A stretch of DNA of 10,710 nucleotides. It comes from Deinococcales bacterium (GTDB taxonomy: Bacteria > Deinococcota > Deinococci > Deinococcales > Deinococcaceae). Below the pieces are notes generated by a model. The model was not told where the DNA came from, did not search any database, and saw only the letters and a program-made list of their open reading frames with translations. This document shows, piece by piece, positions 7,001-10,710 of this stretch. Position numbers and translations under genes: made by a program. How positions within the stretch are numbered: the stretch's first letter is position 1; each line of letters begins with the position of its first letter. The stretch spans positions 1 through 10,710 of the forward strand of contig JANYFS010000036.1 of NCBI GenBank assembly GCA_025359705.1, written 5' to 3'.

Positions 7001-8007
7001 AAACTATTTTTGCCCCGTTTAGAAATCACCCAGATCATACTCCGCTCATAGATACACTATATCCAAAACTTTGGACTTACCTCAAGAGCAAAGAGATTGA
7101 CCTGCGAAAGCGTGAAAATGGACGCTATAAACGAGAGCAAAACGATGAATATAGATGGTATGATTTGGCACGTCCCCAAAGTCTTATTCAATCTTCTGGC
7201 GTTAAACTTGTGGGCCAACTTTTATCGAAGCGTATTCAGTTTGCCTTAGAAAGTGAAGGTGAATACTATTTCCAAGCAGGAGGCAAAGGCGGTGGCGTTT
7301 ATGGAATTGCACTTGACAACACCAAGCGCTATATGCTGTTTAGTGCTATTCTAAATTCCAATGTTGCAGATTTCCATATCAGGCATATTAGCAGCGTGTA
7401 TTCTGGTGGCTATTACTCTTATGCCGATGTATTCATAAAAGATTTACCCATTCCCTCCGTTACCCTCGAGCAAGAAACCATCCTCTCGAGCCTTGCAGAA
7501 CAACTAAGTATCAATGCGCGAGAAAATTACCGACTCGAGCAGTGCCTTAAGCAGTTTCCAGATTCTTATACCACAGAACTGCGTATGGCAGGGAATATGC
7601 CAGATTTGGATACGCTCGAGCGAATAGCTCCATTGTCGGGGAATCTTTCCCAAAAGCTCGATTATAGCAAAGCTGAACTCAAAAATACTTTGACGGGTGA
7701 AATAAAACTCACAATTGGAAGGGCCAGCTTGCACGTTGGTGGTGAAACTTTGGCAGATTTGGTTTTCAAAACCCTTGAGGGTCAAAAAACCATTGCACGC
7801 CAAATTTTCCTAGACTTAAAGTTCCCCACTCGAGCGCGTGACCAACAAAAATACCTCGATATCTATAAACAATGGGAAACAGAAATTGTTCACCTCGAGC
7901 TTGAAGCAAAAGCACTACAAGCAGAATTGGAACTGAAAGTGTATGAAGTATTCCAGCTCAATCAAGAAGATATTGAGGTGATTCAAAATTTTCTTGAACA
8001 TTTCTGA
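4006..8007 (+). CDS. Type IIG restriction enzyme / N6-adenine DNA methyltransferase (single chain)
   Basis: A 1333-residue protein from ATG 4006. Such enzymes join an endonuclease, an adenine methyltransferase and a target-recognition domain in one chain; unmodified foreign DNA is cut while host sites are methylated with S-adenosylmethionine. The N-terminus holds a PD-(D/E)xK nuclease motif: Asp56 in GIPDVLL, then Glu71 and Lys73 in VVVEVKRP. Residues about 110-380 are a helical connector. Methyltransferase motifs follow: GEFYTPP (393-399), motif I DPATGSGTF (421-429), Asp463 in AFDVNPF, and the catalytic motif IV NPPY (675-678) after a long insertion. Residues about 840-1120 probably form the recognition domain. 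GGYYSYADVFIKDLPIP (1134-1150) is a typical closing motif of the Eco57I/TaqI-like group, followed by a helical tail ending in VYEVFQLNQEDIEVI. All key residues are present, so it looks active. The target sequence cannot be read from the protein. No separate R, S or helicase gene adjoins. Its codons are more AT-rich than those of neighbours, hinting at transfer, yet it holds 21 CTCGAG sites. Confidence 0.9.
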   Translation: MNNLEPILLKIFVDTKPNMPEDEVEHLLNPLYAELGYEQTGRDIRRKKRGRSGIPDVLLLNSDDSIQVVVEVKRPSEILTEHENQVKRYMTELKAPYGILTNGTGFRFYKRDNLSIDCILAQSTNTLASSANVFEPLQKKTLELTDYQTVKSSIQGIDTLTLHHVGELASDEFLHIFSLEAGSPFTELVSTTLELLNLLKEQSGFVSGSYEFWSKIYARKLEASDAPTLWKNSGIVFLNTEEGLKRFSFALETAYTLIARLMLAKAIEDHDPQGKIVENDDHLGKRLLTQLEARKSGRRGQYKLPPTAYLEGIESLFNTYALNLFTSIYATDIFDWWRDYTLQPDSPAIEGFSRAVGRTLLALLRFNFSELQGDLLGELYQHYFDPETRKALGEFYTPPAVVEFILDEVGYTGSRAMRLLDPATGSGTFIVQALRRYLKANAAADPVQTLEGITQEYRLVAFDVNPFAVLMAQINFAAELIPLYGKAIEKNPEFILRRLPIVRTDSLRQEPIEGTELVQGRRTQTTQGILGFEVGETTIRPHIDLPVKLSNGEFKRITIEFPRLEYAKEKQWVNNEAEWLGVLQVIFASVERLSQAYDKGHSLELNLALRSELNRITKNPDVLLTALTPYAEKLWTILKDLKDEHGDGRFLKTLEDLALGMVLKHYLSYDYVVGNPPYVRVQNLPDESTSDWKTSYNWAEGNYDIYMPFIERALKTSKPWLKPEGRLGYIIPNRFLSANYGATLRQELPSVARVISITDFTAVTFQPEHDTSGSRLFREAMVYPAILIAEKVNQSSSEPITITRFYPKKFVLEPEAALAAVKSAYITLRAGKNPQSLEYAQIFNETHTNLKSSGWNLMPTAERHVFDKLEQIGSQVDPVLEETDPLMCVRRLQNYTSTQSGGFAGIQTSADEIMVFKQLEEDTEQGLLRVQAKGGGDPFWVEKAALRKFLFGKDVARWGVQWDGWWVIFPYFKHLGHYLFIPSSDYQEWERVSIRGKNETIFAPFRNHPDHTPLIDTLYPKLWTYLKSKEIDLRKRENGRYKREQNDEYRWYDLARPQSLIQSSGVKLVGQLLSKRIQFALESEGEYYFQAGGKGGGVYGIALDNTKRYMLFSAILNSNVADFHIRHISSVYSGGYYSYADVFIKDLPIPSVTLEQETILSSLAEQLSINARENYRLEQCLKQFPDSYTTELRMAGNMPDLDTLERIAPLSGNLSQKLDYSKAELKNTLTGEIKLTIGRASLHVGGETLADLVFKTLEGQKTIARQIFLDLKFPTRARDQQKYLDIYKQWETEIVHLELEAKALQAELELKVYEVFQLNQEDIEVIQNFLEHF

Positions 8008-8052
8008 GTTTTTCTAAAATAGAAAAACTCTCTTAAAAAAGAGGGCTTTTCT
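8006..8052 (+). terminator. Two overlapping hairpins ending the type IIG gene
   Basis: Hairpin 1 has a perfect 11-bp stem: GAGTTTTTCTA (8006-8016) pairs with TAGAAAAACTC (8020-8030), and it starts inside the TGA stop codon. Hairpin 2 pairs CTCTCTT (8028-8034) with AAGAGGG (8039-8045), with one G-U, and extends through AGAAAA (8021-8026) with TTTTCT (8047-8052) across a single mismatch. It resembles an intrinsic terminator with a T-rich 3' arm. The two share 8021-8030 and so exclude each other. The A- and T-rich arms mean termination could work in both directions. Confidence 0.65.
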
Positions 8053-8240
8053 ATAAATTTAGTTCGAGCATTACTTCCAAATATCAATTTGTGCATACTT
8101 TGCATTTGATTCAATAAATTCATGGCAAGGTGGAATTTCGGTTCCCATCAATTTCCCAAATCCTTCGAGCGCCCCACTTCACTCCCCAAATGTGCCTCTT
8201 CGCGCCTTCCACAAATCCCCGCCGTGTTAGCCTCGAGGTC

Positions 8241-8978
8241 ATGACTACTTCACCCACACCTTCCAAACTGACCATCAAAACCGCCTTCATCACGGGGGGC
8301 AGTAAAGGCATTGGCTTTTTCACTGCCAAAGCCCTGATCGAACGGGGGGTCAATGTGACCCTGACCGCCCGCAACGCCGCCGAAGTGGAAGCCGCCGCCG
8401 CCGAACTGAACGCCTTGGGCCACGGAACCGCGCTGGGCTTGGCAGTGGATGTGCGTGATTACGCCGCGCTCGAGGGGGCAATCACCCAAACCGTGGATAC
8501 GTTTGGAGGCTTGGACTTTTTGTTTGCCAATGCAGGGGTGGGCATTTTTAAACCCGTGCATGAACTTTCGCTCGAGGATTGGGCCGCTGTGATCGATACC
8601 AACCTGACAGGTGTGTTTTACTCGGTCAAGGCTGCCGTTCCGCACCTCGAGCGCTCGAGCGGCTACATCATCACCCTCTCGAGCTTGGCGGGTAAGAATC
8701 CCTTTGCTTTGGCTTCGGCCTACAACGCTTCCAAATTTGGTCTGAATGGCTTTTCCGAAGCGATCATGCTGGATCTGCGCCCCAAAGGAATCCGAGTCAG
8801 CACCATCATGCCTGGCTCAGTGTCCACCCATTTTGCAGGCCATACCCCATCTGAAAGCGACGCTTGGAAAATTCAATCCGAAGATATCGCCCAAATAGTG
8901 ATCGACCTGCTCGAGATGAACCCCCGTACTTTGCCCTCTAGGGTGGAAGTGCGGCCCAGTCAGCCTAAAAAGGGTTGA
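8241..8978 (+). CDS. Short-chain dehydrogenase/reductase (classical SDR)
   Basis: A 245-residue NAD(P)-dependent oxidoreductase with a complete classical SDR set. These are the cofactor loop TGGSKGIG (18-25), Asp70 in VDVRD, NAG (97-99), Asn121 in DTNLTG, catalytic Ser148 in TLSSLAG, and Tyr161 with Lys165 in YNASK. MPGSVSTHF (190-198) follows at the usual place. Lys22 in the Gly loop and Arg44 after strand 2 favour NADP(H). The substrate cannot be told; sequences of this type include 3-oxoacyl-ACP reductase-like and sugar or alcohol dehydrogenases. I chose ATG 8241 because it puts the Gly-rich loop 17 residues from the start, as usual; an upstream GTG at 8130 would add 37 residues with no SDR character. 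GAGG at 8235-8238 is very close to this ATG. The gene ends 3 bp from the stop of the convergent gene. Confidence 0.92.
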   Translation: MTTSPTPSKLTIKTAFITGGSKGIGFFTAKALIERGVNVTLTARNAAEVEAAAAELNALGHGTALGLAVDVRDYAALEGAITQTVDTFGGLDFLFANAGVGIFKPVHELSLEDWAAVIDTNLTGVFYSVKAAVPHLERSSGYIITLSSLAGKNPFALASAYNASKFGLNGFSEAIMLDLRPKGIRVSTIMPGSVSTHFAGHTPSESDAWKIQSEDIAQIVIDLLEMNPRTLPSRVEVRPSQPKKG

Positions 8979-8981
8979 AGT

Positions 8982-9557
8982 TTATTTCAGTAGATTGACT
9001 TGCGAGCCGTCGCCCGTGGTAATGCGAACCGTTCCACGGGTTGGCACAAAGTAGGTGTAAACCGTGGTTGCAGCGCCGCTCGAGGTGGTGATGTCCGAAC
9101 GGATTACAAAGGCATTAAAGCGGCCCGCTTCATTTTCCACAGGCTCCTGACCGACTACCCTGCCGATGTATTGCAGGGTGTTTTTCTTTTCTTTGTCGGT
9201 GGCTCCTGCACTTTGCCATTGCAAACCCGCTGTCAGCGGGGCAGGGGGGTAAATCATGATGCGGGGTTCGTACCAGGTGATTTTGCCTGCCACCTTGGAG
9301 CCGCGCAAAAATACCCCATCTTTGCCATACTCGAGGTAATCGAGCTGCACGATTTGCCCGCCCACATTGTGCATCAAAATCGAAACCTTGACCCCTTTGA
9401 TGGTGTCGGGTTGAATAAATTTTTGGGTTTCGCCATTGGAAAAACGCCAGGTCAGGCCCAAAGTATTGGGAAAATAGGCTTGGCCTTGGGCCAAAACCGT
9501 TCCAGCCAGGCTCGAGAGTAAAGTAACCGCGCTAAAAAGAATGCGTTTGGAGATCAT
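8982..9557 (-). CDS. Secreted or periplasmic protein of unknown function
   Basis: A 191-residue protein read on the minus strand from ATG at 9557. The N-terminus is a clear Sec signal peptide: MISKR, then a hydrophobic core (ILFSAVTLLSSLAGTV), then VLA with likely cleavage after residue 23. No lipobox cysteine is present. The mature part (about 168 residues) is rich in aromatic, Gly and Thr residues and looks beta-stranded: YFPNTLGLTWRFSNG near the mature N-terminus, then YEPRIMIYPPAPL, and TVYTYFVPTRGTVRITTGDG near the end. I do not recognise a family. Its start is only 6 nt from a -10-like hexamer, suggesting a leaderless mRNA. It runs divergently from proC and tail to tail with the SDR, with three bases between stop codons, so the two transcripts probably overlap at their 3' ends. 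Confidence 0.85.
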   Translation of the reverse strand: MISKRILFSAVTLLSSLAGTVLAQGQAYFPNTLGLTWRFSNGETQKFIQPDTIKGVKVSILMHNVGGQIVQLDYLEYGKDGVFLRGSKVAGKITWYEPRIMIYPPAPLTAGLQWQSAGATDKEKKNTLQYIGRVVGQEPVENEAGRFNAFVIRSDITTSSGAATTVYTYFVPTRGTVRITTGDGSQVNLLK

Positions 9558-9563
9558 GTTGTC

Positions 9564-9569
9564 ATTCTA
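9564..9569 (-). promoter_or_regulatory. -10 element TAGAAT for the secreted protein gene (leaderless)
   Basis: On the minus strand TAGAAT differs from TATAAT at one base and is separated from the ATG by six bases (GACAAC). This places transcription at the start codon itself. No Shine-Dalgarno sequence is present. No convincing -35 is visible at normal spacing. Confidence 0.45.
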
Positions 9570-9666
9570 ACGACTGCATTCTGATGCGTCCGTATTCAAA
9601 TCCGCTCGAGTTGGCTTGAGGGGATGAAGTTCTAGGTGAATACCCCGCCCCATGCGGGTGACTTTT

Positions 9667-9672
9667 TATACT
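9667..9672 (+). promoter_or_regulatory. -10 element TATACT for proC (leaderless)
   Basis: TATACT differs from TATAAT at one base and lies six bases (CGAGCC) before ATG 9679. The geometry is the same as for the divergent gene and close to that of the desulfurase gene, and supports transcription starting at this ATG. The -35 region is C-rich and shows no consensus. A CTCGAG site overlaps the 3' end of the hexamer. Confidence 0.45.
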
Positions 9673-9678
9673 CGAGCC

Positions 9679-10464
9679 ATGAAACTTGCCATGATTGGAG
9701 TTGGAAAATTGGGTAGTGCCATTCTCGAGGGGGTTCTTGCCAAAGGCATTTTAAGTGCCTCGGACATTGGAATCCTCGAGCATGACCACAAAAGAGCGGC
9801 GGCTTTGGTGGCGCAGTTTGGGGTAACTGCCCTTGAGCTGGGGGAAGTTTCGCAGGCCGAACGCGCTCTGATTGCGGTCAAACCTGGGCAATTTGCACAA
9901 CTGGCCCTCGAGCTGGCCCATCCCAAAATGGGATACATTTCCACGATGGCAGGCATCAGCACCAGCACGCTGGCCCGCAAGCTGGGAACCAACCGGGTGG
10001 TACGGGTGATGCCCAATTTGGGCGCACTGGTGGGCAAATCCGCCACCGCCATCACCGCACCCGAAGAAGCCCTCGAGTCGGGTGATTACGACTTTGGCAA
10101 GTTGCTTTTTGCGGGCGTGGGCGATGTCTACGATCTGCCCGAGCATTTGTTCAACGTATTTACGGGGCTGAGCGGTTCTGGCCCTGCCTACGCTGCGGTT
10201 TTTGCCGAAGCCCTAGCCGATGGTGGGGTTCGCATGGGCCTGCCTCGAGATTTAGCCCTCGAGCTAGCAGCCAAAACCCTGATCACCACAGGCGAATTGC
10301 TACTCACCCGCCCCAACCCCGCCACCCTAAAAGATGAAGTCTCGAGTCCTGGCGGAACTACCATTGCGGGTTTAACCGAAATGGAGCGCTATACCTTTAG
10401 AATTGCCCTAATTGAAGCAGTCAGCGCAGCAACGAGACGTGGTGAGGAACTGGGTAAAGATTGA
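9679..10464 (+). CDS. proC: Pyrroline-5-carboxylate reductase
   Basis: A 261-residue enzyme for the last step of proline synthesis, reducing 1-pyrroline-5-carboxylate to L-proline with NAD(P)H in the cytoplasm. The N-terminal Rossmann fold opens with MKLAMIGVGKLGSAIL, the family's GxGxxG loop. IAVKPGQF and RVMPNLGALVGKSATAI follow. The C-terminal dimer domain has LSGSGPAYAAVFAEALADGG and the signature LKDEVSSPGGTTIAGL. Length is normal for the family. I chose ATG 9679 because the family starts directly with the Rossmann strand and a -10 hexamer sits six bases upstream; the in-frame ATG at 9652 would add nine residues (MRVTFYTRA) and has no ribosome binding site. The first unit of an octamer tandem repeat overlaps the TGA stop. 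No other proline gene (proA, proB) is in the window. Confidence 0.95.
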   Translation: MKLAMIGVGKLGSAILEGVLAKGILSASDIGILEHDHKRAAALVAQFGVTALELGEVSQAERALIAVKPGQFAQLALELAHPKMGYISTMAGISTSTLARKLGTNRVVRVMPNLGALVGKSATAITAPEEALESGDYDFGKLLFAGVGDVYDLPEHLFNVFTGLSGSGPAYAAVFAEALADGGVRMGLPRDLALELAAKTLITTGELLLTRPNPATLKDEVSSPGGTTIAGLTEMERYTFRIALIEAVSAATRRGEELGKD

Positions 10465-10506
10465 GAGTAAGAGAGTAAGAGAGTAAGAGAGTAAGAGAGT
10501 AAGAGA
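10463..10506. repeat. Octamer tandem repeat GAGAGTAA, five copies plus GAGA
   Basis: Five perfect copies run from 10463 to 10502, followed by GAGA (10503-10506). The first copy overlaps the last two bases of the proC stop codon. Perfect identity between copies implies recent slippage and probable variation in copy number between strains. Copy changes would alter only the 3' untranslated region, not the protein. No terminator hairpin is seen between proC and the repeat. Confidence 0.95.
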
Positions 10507-10540
10507 AGCTTAATATATAACATTCCCCTCGAGATAAGAG

Positions 10541-10618
10541 ATACGGCATTTTCTCGAGACCATAGAAAAAGAAATCAAGTAGGTAATTATGCGAAGCACG
10601 CGGGTTTTAAACCTGTCC
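10541..10618. repeat. Dispersed repeat, copy B
   Basis: This is the second copy of the element at 3854-3922, in the same orientation and about 6.7 kb away. The shared core is ungapped over 35 nt with seven mismatches, followed after a spacer by the identical 12-mer GGGTTTTAAACC (10602-10613). The minus strand carries an open frame through it that shares RFKT and YLI-x-FS-x-x-SRK with copy A. The rest of 10619-10710 holds nothing I can assign. Confidence 0.6.
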
Positions 10619-10710
10619 AGTACGCAAAATATAAGACTAAGACTAACCTGAGTTCGGGATAAGCGCTGGTTTTCAGTTGCCCAAAATTTTTGATCTTTTT
10701 TTAGCAATGC

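Larger units (their letters stand above)
137..10558. repeat. Highly iterated palindrome CTCGAG, about 71 copies across the window
   Basis: By hand count CTCGAG occurs about 71 times, first at 137-142 and last at 10553-10558. Density is about 12 sites in the desulfurase gene (one per 94 bp), 8 in proC, 7 in the SDR, 21 in the type IIG gene (one per 193 bp) and 9-10 in the PASTA gene. Single-base variants (CTCGAA, TTCGAG, CTCGAC, ATCGAG and so on) appear only a few times each. In the desulfurase, eight of 12 are read as Leu-Glu and four as Ser-Ser or Ser-Arg. Long site-free stretches are 1573-2263, 5818-6438, 6957-7464 and 7900-8231. Confidence 0.95.

Noticed and set aside
4006..8007. A BREX PglX or DISARM-type methyltransferase as part of a multi-gene defence system.
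   Set aside because: The protein has its own PD-(D/E)xK nuclease motif, and neither flank holds the ATPase, phosphatase or helicase genes of those systems.
9000..9521. A 173-codon plus-strand frame opposite the secreted protein gene.
   Set aside because: The minus-strand frame has a textbook signal peptide, a -10 and a normal start; the plus-strand peptide has no recognisable features.
10463..10506. A CRISPR array.
   Set aside because: The units are 8 bp and directly adjacent with no spacers.
10602..10613. GGGTTTTAAACC as the anticodon arm of a tRNA.
   Set aside because: The loop would give a UUA anticodon reading a stop codon, and no matching acceptor stem, D-arm or T-arm surrounds either copy.
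10510..10707. A 65-residue minus-strand protein at the right edge.
   Set aside because: It has no ribosome binding site or recognisable motif and lies over the dispersed repeat; part of its frame is shared with copy A, where it is broken, so it looks like a remnant at best.

Overview
The window is bacterial, compact, of roughly middling G+C, and carries mostly chromosomal housekeeping-type genes plus one restriction-modification gene. Its outstanding property is the hexamer CTCGAG: I count about 71 copies by hand, about one per 150 bp, where 2 to 3 are expected by chance. It occurs in genes on both strands and in some intergenic DNA, and in genes it is most often read as Leu-Glu. This looks like a highly iterated palindrome of the kind known for HIP1 in cyanobacteria, but with a different sequence. 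Three genes have a -10-like hexamer ending 6-7 nt before the start codon and no Shine-Dalgarno sequence, as expected for leaderless mRNAs. Together with a PASTA-domain receptor, this is compatible with the Deinococcus-Thermus phylum (Deinococcota). That placement is inference, and I do not name a genus.

Layout. 1-106: C-terminal end of a gene that enters from the left. 107-333: intergenic, with a 12-bp tandem repeat and a probable promoter. 334-2241: membrane protein with a degenerate kinase-like N-terminus, one membrane helix, three PASTA repeats, a Pro/Thr/Asp/Asn repeat linker and a small C-terminal domain. 2261-2638: small four-helix membrane protein of unknown function. 2663-3793: NifS/IscS-type cysteine desulfurase. 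3794-4005: intergenic, with copy A of a dispersed repeat, a hairpin and the leader of the next gene. 4006-8007: single-chain type IIG restriction enzyme/adenine methyltransferase. 8008-8240: overlapping terminator hairpins, then AT-rich DNA. 8241-8978: short-chain dehydrogenase. 8982-9557 (minus strand): secreted protein of unknown function, tail to tail with the dehydrogenase. 9679-10464: pyrroline-5-carboxylate reductase (proC), divergent from the secreted protein. 10465-10710: an octamer tandem repeat and copy B of the dispersed repeat; no convincing gene.

How the genes relate. The PASTA protein, the small membrane protein and the desulfurase are closely spaced on one strand and could be co-transcribed, although the desulfurase appears to have its own promoter. 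The type IIG gene stands alone, with no partner genes of a larger defence system such as BREX or DISARM. Its flanks carry a repeat and a terminator, and its CTCGAG density is lower than that of several neighbouring genes but still about 20-fold above chance. The dehydrogenase, secreted protein and proC are separate metabolic or envelope functions with no obvious shared pathway. The points most worth following are the CTCGAG palindrome, the vestigial kinase fold in the PASTA protein, and the imperfect dispersed repeat that brackets the restriction gene through proC.
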